64,000 nucleotides of DNA from Caproicibacter sp047833665 (lineage in GTDB: Bacteria; Bacillota; Clostridia; Oscillospirales; Acutalibacteraceae), in assembly GCA_047833665.1 (NCBI GenBank), contig CP181261.1:310001-374000 (forward strand), in the 5' to 3' direction. Below, one piece after another: positions 35,517-43,742 of the stretch. The notes beneath the pieces were generated by a model. That model worked only from the letters and a program-made list of their open reading frames with translations, ran no database searches and had not been told where the DNA came from. Each line of letters begins with the position of its first letter. The first letter of the stretch is position 1. The position numbers were made by a program, and so were the translations under genes.

Positions 35517-36317
35517 ATGTCGGCTGTTACACAGGCCAAACGGATTGTTGTCAAAGTGGGAACTTCCACTCTGACATATGAAAATGGGAAACTAAATCTA
35601 TGTAGAATTGAACGCCTTTGCAAGGTGCTCAGCGACTTACAAAATTCCGGCAGAGAAATCGTGCTGGTCACAAGCGGAGCCATCGGGGTTGGTGTGGGTA
35701 AATTGGGACTTAAAGAGCGTCCGCAGGAGACGGAGAAACGGCAGGCGGTCGCTGCGGTCGGGCAGTGTGAGCTGATGTTTATCTATGATAAATTTTTCGG
35801 CGAATACAACCGCACCGTTGCTCAGGTATTGCTAACCAGCGATGTGATCGCAAATGAAAATACACGGAAAAACACAGAAAATACCTTTAATGAACTGATT
35901 GCTATGGATATTATTCCGGTTGTAAACGAAAACGATACCGTCGTGGTGGACGAGTTAGTCGGAAATCAAATTGGCGATAATGACAATCTTTCCGCAATCG
36001 TTGCCCGCCTGATCGGTGCGGATCTTCTCATTATCCTGACCGATATCGACGGATTGTATGATGACAATCCTGCCGTCAACCCAAATGCCAACCGCATACC
36101 GGTTGTGCCGAAAGTGACGGATGAGATTCGCGCCTTGGCAGGCGGAGCCGGTTCTCGGCGCGGAACAGGAGGCATGCGCACAAAAGTGGAAGCGGCTGCT
36201 GCGGTGAATCAGGCCGGAATTCCATGCTGTATTATGAGTGGGGCGTACCCGGAAAAGCTGTACAAGCTTTTTGAGGGAGCGCAAATTGGGACATTTTTCG
36301 GAGTGCGCAGCAGCTAA
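35517..36317 (+). CDS. proB: Glutamate 5-kinase
   Basis: A 266-residue kinase that phosphorylates glutamate in the first step of proline synthesis. It has the amino-acid kinase fold with VVKVGTSTLT at the start, LVTSGAIGVGVGKL near 50, NENDTVVVDE near 140 and GTGGMRTKVEAA near 220. It lacks the C-terminal PUA domain of the E. coli enzyme, as many Firmicutes enzymes do. A GGGAGAGG site precedes the ATG. proA follows directly. Confidence 0.96.
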   Translation: MSAVTQAKRIVVKVGTSTLTYENGKLNLCRIERLCKVLSDLQNSGREIVLVTSGAIGVGVGKLGLKERPQETEKRQAVAAVGQCELMFIYDKFFGEYNRTVAQVLLTSDVIANENTRKNTENTFNELIAMDIIPVVNENDTVVVDELVGNQIGDNDNLSAIVARLIGADLLIILTDIDGLYDDNPAVNPNANRIPVVPKVTDEIRALAGGAGSRRGTGGMRTKVEAAAAVNQAGIPCCIMSGAYPEKLYKLFEGAQIGTFFGVRSS

Positions 36318-36365
36318 AATGAAACAGATCACCGGTAAGCCGTGAATGGAAGCGGAGGAAAAACA

Positions 36366-37610
36366 ATGACTGTTTTGGAAGAAATGGGAAAAAAAGCAAA
36401 GGCCGCAGCGGGCAGTTTAACAGCTGCCGGACAACTGCGTGCAAAGGCGCTGTGTGCCATGGCGGACGCCGTGGAGAAAGCGGAGGATAAGATCCTTGCC
36501 GCTAACCGAATGGATGTTGCACAGGCACAACAGGACGGTATGAGCGCACCGCTGCTGGATCGGCTGACGCTGAACGCTCAGCGGGTGCGTTCCATGGCAG
36601 AGGGTATACGCTCGGTAGCGGCTCAGCCGGATCCGGTTGGGCAGGTGGTCTCCGGGTTTGTCCGCCCCAACGGCCTAAAAATAGAAAAAATCCGAGTCCC
36701 CATCGGGGTAATCGGAATGATCTACGAGGCACGCCCGAATGTGACAGCCGACGCGGCGGCTCTCTGCCTAAAAGCTGGAAATGCAGTGATTCTGCGCGGC
36801 GGCAAGGAAGCACTGCATTCCAATGAAGCTATTGCAGAGGCGATGCGCGGTGCGCTGGATTCCTGCGGGCTGAACCCGGACTGCATCCAGTTGGTGCGAG
36901 ATACCTCGCGAAATTCGGCGGTTGAAATGATGGGACTGACCGAATATATCGATGTCTTAATTCCCAGAGGAGGACAGGGATTAATCCGCTCGGTTGTGGA
37001 AAATTCCAAGGTACCGGTGATTCAAACAGGTGCCGGAAACTGCCATGTATATGTCGATAATTCTGCCGATATCTCCATGGCGGCGGATATCATTTTTAAT
37101 GCTAAAACATCCCGCCCATCCGTGTGCAATGCAATCGAGACTATTTTAGTTCACAAAGATATTGCGGAAAAAGCCCTGCCGGCAATCAAAGCGCGGTTGG
37201 ATGAAAAGCATGTGGAACTTCGCGGCTGCGAGAGAACTAGGGCAATTCTCGGCGATTGCGTTGTTCCCGCCACTGAGGAAGATTGGCAGCGGGAATATCT
37301 TGATTATATCCTTGCAGTCCGGGTGGTGGACAGCATGGAAGAAGCAATTGCGCATATCGCTAAGTATTCCACCGGCCACAGCGAGGCAATTATCACAAAT
37401 AGCTATGAGAATGCCCGGCATTTTACCGCAGCAGTGGATGCGGCAGCGGTTTACGTCAATGCCTCCACGCGGTTTACAGACGGCGGTGAATTCGGGCTGG
37501 GAGCAGAAATCGGAATCTCCACCCAAAAGCTGCACACGCGCGGCCCAATGGGCGCTTTTGAACTGACTACCTGCAAATTCATTGTAACGGGAAGCGGACA
37601 GATTCGTTAG
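36366..37610 (+). CDS. proA: Gamma-glutamyl phosphate reductase
   Basis: A 414-residue NADPH-dependent reductase that converts glutamyl 5-phosphate to glutamate semialdehyde. Motifs: IRVPIGVIGMIYEARPNVTADAA near residue 105, the LIPRGGQGLI segment near 203, and the catalytic cysteine in KTSRPSVCNAIETILVH near 250. The ATG at 36366 follows GCGGAGG; the longer frame from 36342 is not needed. It forms an operon with proB. Confidence 0.97.
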   Translation: MTVLEEMGKKAKAAAGSLTAAGQLRAKALCAMADAVEKAEDKILAANRMDVAQAQQDGMSAPLLDRLTLNAQRVRSMAEGIRSVAAQPDPVGQVVSGFVRPNGLKIEKIRVPIGVIGMIYEARPNVTADAAALCLKAGNAVILRGGKEALHSNEAIAEAMRGALDSCGLNPDCIQLVRDTSRNSAVEMMGLTEYIDVLIPRGGQGLIRSVVENSKVPVIQTGAGNCHVYVDNSADISMAADIIFNAKTSRPSVCNAIETILVHKDIAEKALPAIKARLDEKHVELRGCERTRAILGDCVVPATEEDWQREYLDYILAVRVVDSMEEAIAHIAKYSTGHSEAIITNSYENARHFTAAVDAAAVYVNASTRFTDGGEFGLGAEIGISTQKLHTRGPMGAFELTTCKFIVTGSGQIR

Positions 37611-37625
37611 GAAGGAGAGAATAAA

Positions 37626-38579
37626 ATGGACAAAAACGCTCCTGAGCAGAGTCCAAAATCATATACTGCGGATTACCGCTCCTCCTTTCATAACGGAACG
37701 GACAAGACTGCGCCGTCTTCAAAGCGGAAATCCGGAGGGAGCACGCAAGTACCGGTTTCGCAGTCTGCTCAAAAGCGCCGTGCCCGGCTGGAAAATGATA
37801 CGGAAATCGATGATTTTCTGCCGGAAAACGACAACATCGATGACGAACGTCTGCTGACAAAATGGGACGACGGCATGGAGCCGGCCGCGCCGGCAAAAAC
37901 AAAGCCAAGGCGCAGGGGACGCCACCGGTACGGAATTTTTATCGGCTCAATTGTATTGATTTTTGCGCTTGTCGGTGTGGCGTTTCTTGCGACTGCAATC
38001 GGCACAAAGATTCATGCCGTTTTAACGGATGATACACAGCTGCGCCAATATGATCAGTTTTTAGCGGTGGTTGTAGCGCAGGATCCTCCGCCGTTTGATT
38101 CGCCGGAGGAAGCGGACCCGGATTTTGTGCTCAACGCTTCTCTGTGGCAGACCATGACAAGTGACAGTGCAGTCAACTACACAGAATATGACGACGTGGG
38201 AAGAACAATTGTCCCGCTGGGTGATGTTGTGGATGCCTGCCGTCAGCTTTTCGGTCCGGACTGCCAGTTGCAGCCGACAAATCCGACAGAGGAAACCTTC
38301 TTTGAATACGATTCTGAGAATGCACAGTTTCATGTGGCACTGTATTCTCTGGACAGCACGTATACCCCTTATACTGAAGAGGCGAAAAAGAGAGGGGATA
38401 TGATTGTTTTACGCGTTGGTTATGTTCCTCCCAGCGACGAAACTCGTACACAGTCTCTCAGTTCCGCTTCATCCGATGTTACGCCGAAACCTGTTAAGTA
38501 TATGGAATATGACATAAAAACAGATCCTTCCACACAGGAACAATATATTTATGCCATTAAAGAGCTGCCGGAATCATAA
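37626..38579 (+). CDS. Single-pass membrane protein of unknown function
   Basis: A 317-residue protein, probably type II with a cytoplasmic N-terminus. Residues 1-100 are low-complexity, with an acidic patch near 60-85 and a basic RRRGRHR patch just before the membrane helix (about 103-127). The extracytoplasmic part (130-317) is acidic and carries no motif I recognise. It lies 15 bases after proA, with GGAAGGAGAG before its ATG, and is probably co-transcribed with proBA. I find no evidence of a role in proline synthesis. Confidence 0.78.
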   Translation: MDKNAPEQSPKSYTADYRSSFHNGTDKTAPSSKRKSGGSTQVPVSQSAQKRRARLENDTEIDDFLPENDNIDDERLLTKWDDGMEPAAPAKTKPRRRGRHRYGIFIGSIVLIFALVGVAFLATAIGTKIHAVLTDDTQLRQYDQFLAVVVAQDPPPFDSPEEADPDFVLNASLWQTMTSDSAVNYTEYDDVGRTIVPLGDVVDACRQLFGPDCQLQPTNPTEETFFEYDSENAQFHVALYSLDSTYTPYTEEAKKRGDMIVLRVGYVPPSDETRTQSLSSASSDVTPKPVKYMEYDIKTDPSTQEQYIYAIKELPES

Positions 38580-38626
38580 AAAACCGGGCGGGATTCTCGA
38601 CGGGGCTGTCGGGATATTCCGCCCGG
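38576..38626 (-). terminator. Terminator of the three-gene minus-strand unit
   Basis: CCGGGCGG (38584-38591) pairs with CCGCCCGG (38619-38626) with a small inner hairpin. On the minus strand it is followed by six T, so it terminates the genes at 38645-39573 rather than the plus-strand gene. Confidence 0.78.
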
Positions 38627-38644
38627 GGAGTGATGCGTGCCGGC

Positions 38645-39022
38645 TTATGATGCAAGATACATCAGTGCCAGTATTAACGCCGTGTCCGCCTTTTCTTCCA
38701 GTAAAATCAGCAGAAGAACCCAGATTAGAGTACGCTCGTTGTCTTTGAGAAGAGTGTCCAAAAGTCCTGCGGTTGGGTCATCCGTCCGTTCTTCGCCGAA
38801 ATTATTTTCCGGCGAGAGTGCGGGCGGGTTCGGCGAGGACGGTTTGCTGGAGGGAACCTGCTCTTCGCGCGGCTGGGACGGCTCCGGTTCCGCGGCACGC
38901 TCCTCCCCGGGAGAGTCAAAGGGCGAAAGGCGCGCCCTTGCCTGCATTTCCCTTGCGCGGCGGATGGCATCTTCCTGAAGACTATGAAAGTTGTAGGAAT
39001 CCTCGTTATGATTGCCAGGCAT
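38645..39022 (-). CDS. Small protein with Pro/Glu-rich linker and hydrophobic C-terminus, unknown
   Basis: A 125-residue protein. After a short charged helix it has a Pro/Ser/Glu-rich stretch (about 35-75) and a hydrophobic C-terminal region (about 97-123) interrupted by a charged EEKAD turn, like a hairpin membrane insertion. I recognise no family. It is the last of three small genes in a row with 0-8 base gaps, so they probably work together. Confidence 0.68.
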   Translation of the reverse strand: MPGNHNEDSYNFHSLQEDAIRRAREMQARARLSPFDSPGEERAAEPEPSQPREEQVPSSKPSSPNPPALSPENNFGEERTDDPTAGLLDTLLKDNERTLIWVLLLILLEEKADTALILALMYLAS

Positions 39023-39030
39023 GGTTCACC

Positions 39031-39402
39031 TCATAAAAGTCCGCTGCGGCGGATAAACGGAATCATCCGCACAATTTGCATCAGCCGGATGGCTTCATCC
39101 AACTTCTTGCGCTTTTGCTCGTTTAAAAATGGGCGCAGCGCCCGTAAAAGACGAGTGCTGTCATCTTCTTGACGGAATTTTGAAATAATGGGGGCCAATT
39201 TCATGACCATCTTCAGAGAATCCGGATCCATATTCCCGGGTGTGCGGTTGTCCCCCGCCGTGGGCGCCGGTGGCTGATTTGCGGGTTGGGAAGTGGGCGA
39301 GGATCCGCCGCCCCCGCCCAGCATGCCCGCTAGACTTTTGATTTTCTCCATGCTTTCGGGGTCTTTTAAAATGCCGTTGAGCATGGAGGAAAGATCATCC
39401 AT
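39031..39402 (-). CDS. Small protein with Gly-rich and helical segments, unknown
   Basis: A 123-residue protein. The first 25 residues form an amphipathic helix (DDLSSMLNGILKDPESMEKI), followed by a run of five glycines and a Pro/Ala/Thr-rich linker, then a helical domain (about 60-118) with LRALRPFLNEQKRKKLDEAIRLMQ-type heptads. No known family. Its start follows the stop of the upstream gene by only a few bases, with a GGGAGG-type site inside that gene's end. Confidence 0.68.
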   Translation of the reverse strand: MDDLSSMLNGILKDPESMEKIKSLAGMLGGGGGSSPTSQPANQPPAPTAGDNRTPGNMDPDSLKMVMKLAPIISKFRQEDDSTRLLRALRPFLNEQKRKKLDEAIRLMQIVRMIPFIRRSGLL

Positions 39403-39573
39403 TTATTTTCCTCCCTTAAACCGGCGAATGATGTCCTGCGCCTCCGGCGAGCTCAGGATCTTTTCACAGGCCTGTCGATCTGACAAAAGCGCCTTGACCC
39501 GCGCGCGGTCTTCCGGACTAAGTTTTTTCATCAAAGTTTCCAGCAACTGATTGTTTTCCGCGTTATTTTGCAT
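39403..39573 (-). CDS. Short helical protein, unknown, first of three small genes
   Basis: A 56-residue charged, helical protein (KKLSPEDRARVKALLSDR is typical). I chose the ATG at 39573, which follows GGGGTG by seven bases, over a TTG at 39588. It heads a run of three minus-strand genes at 38645-39573 that diverges from the phosphodiesterase gene. I do not recognise it; such compact sets in spore formers are sometimes sporulation genes, but nothing in the sequence proves that. Confidence 0.62.
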   Translation of the reverse strand: MQNNAENNQLLETLMKKLSPEDRARVKALLSDRQACEKILSSPEAQDIIRRFKGGK

Positions 39574-39652
39574 AACATCACCCCGCAATATTTTTATGCG
39601 ATGCCCAACGAATATATACCCGTCCCGGCAGGACGGTTCAGGAGGTCATTTC

Positions 39653-40117
39653 ATGCGAATACTGGTAGTATCGGATACCCACGGGGATGGTTTTTCCCTG
39701 CGGGCGGCAATCTTAAAACAGCCACGGGCTGAAGTTGTCATCCATCTGGGAGACGGAGAAGAGGAAGCCGCCGAGGCAAAGGCCAACTTCCCAGACCGGA
39801 TGTTCCTAATGGTTCGCGGAAACTGTGATTGGGGCAGTACACTGCCCACTGAAGGACTTACCACACTGGCAGGAAAAAATATTTTCTATACCCATGGTTA
39901 TACTTACAACGTTAAATACGAAATGTATTCTGCAATTTCCGCGGCGCGCGGCCAAAAGGCGGACATTCTGCTGTTTGGTCATACGCATGTGGCAATGACT
40001 GAGTACCGGGATGGGCTGTATATTATGAATCCGGGCTCGCTGCATGGCAGCAGCGGAACCTATGGAATTCTGGATATTACCCCCGCGGGGGTTGTAACCA
40101 GTATTCTAAAGCTCTGA
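39653..40117 (+). CDS. YfcE/MJ0936-family metallophosphodiesterase
   Basis: A 154-residue calcineurin-like phosphoesterase. All metal-binding motifs are present: VSDTHGD (8-14), HLGDGEEE near 36, RGNCDW near 62, THGY near 82 and FGHTHVA near 107. The substrate is unknown; relatives hydrolyse model phosphodiesters. The ATG at 39653 follows AGGAGG; the longer frame from 39551 overlaps the divergent small gene. Confidence 0.93.
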   Translation: MRILVVSDTHGDGFSLRAAILKQPRAEVVIHLGDGEEEAAEAKANFPDRMFLMVRGNCDWGSTLPTEGLTTLAGKNIFYTHGYTYNVKYEMYSAISAARGQKADILLFGHTHVAMTEYRDGLYIMNPGSLHGSSGTYGILDITPAGVVTSILKL

Positions 40118-40168
40118 CGGCTGCTTTGTAACAGCATATGCTGAATCTAAACAGAAAGGAACATGGAT

Positions 40169-41860
40169 ATGAGTGAATATGAAAGATGGCTGAAAAATGC
40201 GTTGGATGATCCGGACTTAATTGAAGAATTAAAATCAATTCAAAATCAACCGGAAGAAATTAACGACCGGTTTTACCGCGATTTGGAGTTTGGTACCGGA
40301 GGACTGCGCGGTGTCATCGGTGCCGGAACAAACCGGATGAATATCTATACGGTGCGCAAAGCAACGCAGGGACTTGCGAATTACCTGAAAAAGCATTCTG
40401 AAAAACCAAGCGTTGCCATCGCCTATGACAGCCGTATCAAATCCGACCTGTTTGCGCGGGAGGCTGCTGCCGTTCTTGCAGCCAACGGTGTAAAGGCGCA
40501 TATCTACCCGCAGCTTTCGCCGACTCCAACTCTTTCCTTGGCAGTTCGCTTTCTGCATTGTGATGCGGGCATTTGTGTAACGGCAAGCCATAATCCGGCT
40601 AAATACAACGGGTATAAAGTTTACGGCAGCGACGGCTGCCAGATAACCCTGAAAATGGCAGATGATGTGCTCGCGGAAATTGAAAAACTCGATGTGTTCA
40701 ATGATATCAAGCGCATGGATTATAAAAAAGCGCAGGATGAGGGCCTTATTTCTCTCATTCCGGACGAAGTGACCGATCGCTTCCTCGATGAAGTGATGAA
40801 GCAGCGTGTCTTTCAGGAACCCTGCACCGGGCTGAAAGTGGTTTACACACCGCTGAACGGAACCGGCCGCGTCTGTGTAACACGAATTTTAAAAGACATC
40901 GGCGTGGAGGATGTAACGATTGTACCGGAGCAGGAATTCCCGGATGGCAACTTTACCACTTGCCCGTATCCGAACCCGGAAATTCGGGAAGCGCTGCAAA
41001 AAGGACTTGAACTTTGCGAAAAAGTTCAGCCGGATTTGCTTTTGGCTACCGACCCGGACTGCGACCGCTGCGGCATTGCAGTAAACCAGAACGGCAAATT
41101 TGTTCTGATGACGGGCAATGAAGTCGGCGTTCTTTTGCTTGATTTCATTGCGCGCAGCCGCAAGGAAAAAGGAACTATGCCGGAAAATCCCGTGGCGGTG
41201 ACAACCATTGTCAGTACAGATATGGCAACTCCCGTTGCGGAGGATTACGGTATTGAACTGCGGCGCGTTCTGACCGGCTTTAAGTATATCGGAGACCAAA
41301 TTGCACTGCTGGAGAAAGAAGGGGGCGCAGACCGCTATATTTTCGGTTTTGAAGAAAGTTATGGGTATTTGTCCGGCGGCTATGTGCGCGATAAGGATGC
41401 GGTGAATGCCAGCATGCTGATTTGTCAGATGGCGCAGTATTACCGCAAGAAAGGCATGACATTAGTCGATGCAATGGAGGCTTTGTACCGCAAATACGGT
41501 TATTATGAAAACGTGCTGATGAATTTCACGTTCGAGGGTGCGGACGGCATGGTTCAAATGAAGAACATCATGGATTCCCTGAGGAATGAAACGCCGGCCC
41601 AGATTGCTGGAAGCAAGGTGTGCGGTTGGAGCGATTATCAGGCTTCCATTACAAGCGACGGCCAAAAAATTAACCTGCCGAAATCCAATGTGTTGGAGTA
41701 TCGCTTGGAAAACGGCGGAAAAGTCATCATCCGCCCCAGCGGCACAGAGCCTAAAATCAAGGCATATCTCTCCTGCCGCGGAAAGACGAAAGAAGAGTCG
41801 CTTGCACTGATTGAAAAGCTGCAAAAAGCCGTTCCATCCCTTATGGAAAAACAGTCTTAA
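40169..41860 (+). CDS. Phosphohexomutase (phosphoglucomutase/phosphomannomutase)
   Basis: A 563-residue alpha-D-phosphohexomutase of the PgcA/PGM2 type, converting hexose 1- and 6-phosphates. The substrate-binding FGTGGLRG motif is near residue 40, the phosphoserine motif CVTASHNPAKYNGYK near 136, the metal loop TDPDCDRCG near 293, the sugar-specificity FGFEESYGYL near 391 and the phosphate-binding RPSGTEPKIKAY near 520. Two ATG codons compete; 40169 is eight bases after AAAGGA and is preferred over 40163. With galKTE it would link galactose to central metabolism. Confidence 0.95.
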   Translation: MSEYERWLKNALDDPDLIEELKSIQNQPEEINDRFYRDLEFGTGGLRGVIGAGTNRMNIYTVRKATQGLANYLKKHSEKPSVAIAYDSRIKSDLFAREAAAVLAANGVKAHIYPQLSPTPTLSLAVRFLHCDAGICVTASHNPAKYNGYKVYGSDGCQITLKMADDVLAEIEKLDVFNDIKRMDYKKAQDEGLISLIPDEVTDRFLDEVMKQRVFQEPCTGLKVVYTPLNGTGRVCVTRILKDIGVEDVTIVPEQEFPDGNFTTCPYPNPEIREALQKGLELCEKVQPDLLLATDPDCDRCGIAVNQNGKFVLMTGNEVGVLLLDFIARSRKEKGTMPENPVAVTTIVSTDMATPVAEDYGIELRRVLTGFKYIGDQIALLEKEGGADRYIFGFEESYGYLSGGYVRDKDAVNASMLICQMAQYYRKKGMTLVDAMEALYRKYGYYENVLMNFTFEGADGMVQMKNIMDSLRNETPAQIAGSKVCGWSDYQASITSDGQKINLPKSNVLEYRLENGGKVIIRPSGTEPKIKAYLSCRGKTKEESLALIEKLQKAVPSLMEKQS

Positions 41861-42106
41861 AGAAATAATTTACGGAACCAAAGAAAAAATAATAACAGAA
41901 TAAACGTAACCGTGTGGACAAATGGCGTGGTGCATTTGCAGTCCTCCATTACGGCTGACCTGTATATCACGGAACGAAGGGATTTTTCCCTTCGTTTCTT
42001 TTTGCGGGGTTAGGTCCGCTATGCGGGTAAGAGAACATGTCGGCGTTATAATTTTTCGGCAGCGAAGATATTTCGGTGTGTTTTCTAAACCCGCATCTTT
42101 TGACGG
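41861..42106 (+). other. Intergenic region with a terminated candidate transcript
   Basis: A strong hairpin, AACGAAGGG (41973-41981) with CCCTTCGTT (41988-41996) followed by TTTCTTTTT, ends the phosphohexomutase transcript or a short RNA of its own. The 110 bases before it contain CCGTG / CACGG pairing but match no RNA family I know. A 62-codon frame at 41922 has poor start context and is not counted as a gene. Confidence 0.4.
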
Positions 42107-42135
42107 TTGACAAAAGTAAAGAAAATGGGGATAAT
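42107..42135 (+). promoter_or_regulatory. Promoter of the lipoprotein gene
   Basis: TTGACA (42107-42112) and GATAAT (42130-42135), 17 bases apart. The leader that follows contains a strong hairpin in which GGCTCG and CGAGCC pair (about 42140-42175). Confidence 0.75.
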
Positions 42136-42202
42136 AATAAAGTCAGGCTCGCGGGGATTTTGGACGAGCCGACTTCATTGTGAAGAAAAGGCGGATAGAA
42201 AA

Positions 42203-42721
42203 ATGAAAAAAATTTGGATTCTGGCGGCCGCAGCCGCTTTATTGATGACAGTTACAGCCTGCGGTGCAGGAGATGTGGGCGGCGTGTCTTCCGAGGCATC
42301 TGCTTCCCAAGGAGAGGAGTCCAGCACGCCGGCCGTTTCGGAGTCGGATGTTGAGGATAATTTAGCGGGACTTCAAGCCTATTTAACCGGGAATGAACTG
42401 ATTTCCGGTGAGCCGCAGGAGATGCGTGCAGACATTATTGGTGCAAAAAGCGGCGTGAGATATCAGTTTTCCTACAATGGAAAAAATAACATTACTGTAG
42501 AATTATATGAATTTGATCCGGAAAATTTGAACGATACCGCCCAAGAAGTGCTGGACAGTGTAAAAGCAAACGGGGAGTTTACCCTGATGGAACAGCAGAT
42601 TCCAGCGGTGCTGTCCGAGAACGGCAAGTACCTGATGATTTACAAGGACACAGTCACAGAGGAAGAAAATCAGGAATATGCCGAAAAAGTGGCGAATTTA
42701 TTTAGAGAATTTAAAAGCTAA
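42203..42721 (+). CDS. Secreted lipoprotein of unknown function
   Basis: A 172-residue lipoprotein. The signal peptide ends in the lipobox VTAC with Cys19. A Ser/Glu-rich linker (about 28-50) leads to a globular part of about 120 residues without a known family; it resembles the lipoprotein at 21722-22162 only in its general plan. The ATG at 42203 is preceded by a GGCGG site. It is a single-gene unit with its own promoter and terminator. Confidence 0.78.
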   Translation: MKKIWILAAAAALLMTVTACGAGDVGGVSSEASASQGEESSTPAVSESDVEDNLAGLQAYLTGNELISGEPQEMRADIIGAKSGVRYQFSYNGKNNITVELYEFDPENLNDTAQEVLDSVKANGEFTLMEQQIPAVLSENGKYLMIYKDTVTEEENQEYAEKVANLFREFKS

Positions 42722-42726
42722 AAAAG

Positions 42727-42758
42727 AGAAACCGCGGTAGCTACCGCGGTTCTTTCTT
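42727..42758 (+). terminator. Terminator after the lipoprotein gene
   Basis: AACCGCGGTAG (42730-42740) and CTACCGCGGTT (42741-42751) form a perfect 22-base palindrome flanked by A- and T-rich sequence; likely bidirectional. Confidence 0.85.
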
Positions 42759-42777
42759 TTATTAAGACGGGAATCGA

Positions 42778-43578
42778 CTAAGCAAACTGCAAAAATTTAG
42801 GGCTTATACAATGGAAAATCCGCCGTCGACCACAAGGAACTGACCCCGTGGTGTAACTGCATGCGTCCGAAGAGAAGAACAGAATCGGACCGTTTAACTC
42901 ACCTTTTGCCCCCGGTCTGGAAGCGGGGCAGAGGGAATTATACATATTCATGACAGCTTCATGTTTAAACAGCGAATCCGCCGTCATCTCAGATTTAAAC
43001 AGCCCGGGCCCCAACGCGTTTACGGTAATTCCGTCTTTGGCGTAGCTTGCGGCCATGCCCTTTGTCAGGCCAACCACAGCCGCCTTGGAGGCGTTGTAAA
43101 CATGACGAACGAATGTGTCCGCTTTATCGGCCAAAATTGCATTGACGGAAGCGATATTGACAATCCTTCCGTACTTACGCTCTTTCATGCCGGGGATTAT
43201 ATATTTGCACATCAAGTACATACCTTTGACGTTAATATTCATGGAGCGGTCCCAGTCTTCTGCCGCTAGAGTTTCTACCGAGCCGGCCTGTGCGACGCCC
43301 GCGTCGTTTAAAAGAATATCAATCTTTCCAAATGTCTCCAGTACTTGCCGGACGGCGGATTTTACATTTTCTTCCTTAGATACATCGCATGCAACCGCAA
43401 TGGCCCTGCCGCCCGTTGCTTCAATTTCCTTTACCACCGCGTCCAGTTTTTCTTTCCGGCGGGCCAAAAGTGCAACGTCCGCGCCCTGTGCCGCATAAGC
43501 CTTTGCGGCGTCCGCACCCAGTCCACTGGATGCACCTGTCACAACGGCAACTTTGCCTGTTAAATCAAATAAATTCAT
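42778..43578 (-). CDS. Short-chain dehydrogenase/reductase with an apparent C-terminal frameshift
   Basis: A 266-residue frame of the SDR family (NAD(P)-dependent oxidoreductases). The Rossmann motif TGASSGLG (15-22), NDAG near 90 and the catalytic YNASK near 165 are intact. After ACSYTTG the frame reads an unusual Arg-rich tail; removing one G from the GGGG run (plus-strand CCCC at 42844-42847) restores the normal ending QFLVVDGGFSIV with a stop at 42804, giving 257 residues. This is a real frameshift or a sequencing error. The substrate is unknown. Confidence 0.85.
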   Translation of the reverse strand: MNLFDLTGKVAVVTGASSGLGADAAKAYAAQGADVALLARRKEKLDAVVKEIEATGGRAIAVACDVSKEENVKSAVRQVLETFGKIDILLNDAGVAQAGSVETLAAEDWDRSMNINVKGMYLMCKYIIPGMKERKYGRIVNIASVNAILADKADTFVRHVYNASKAAVVGLTKGMAASYAKDGITVNALGPGLFKSEMTADSLFKHEAVMNMYNSLCPASRPGAKGELNGPILFFSSDACSYTTGSVPCGRRRIFHCISPKFLQFA

Positions 43579-43713
43579 AAAAACAGCCTTCTTCCAAATT
43601 TTGTATATAAGAATGGGGTTTGTTTTATTATAATATCTTTAAAAGAAAAATACAAGCAAAAATCAAGCAAAAATATTTTCTTCATAAATAAACGCGGCGG
43701 TGCAAACTAGCAT

Positions 43714-43737
43714 AAAAAAGCCCCGGCATTGCCGGGG
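43714..43737 (-). terminator. asnB terminator
   Basis: Read on the minus strand, CCCCGGC and GCCGGGG pair around a two-base loop and are followed by six T (plus-strand 43714-43737). Confidence 0.88.
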
Positions 43738-43742
43738 TGCCG

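Noticed and set aside
41922..42110. 62-codon plus-strand frame
   Set aside because: Poor ribosome binding site, crosses a strong terminator, and the protein shows no gene-like character.
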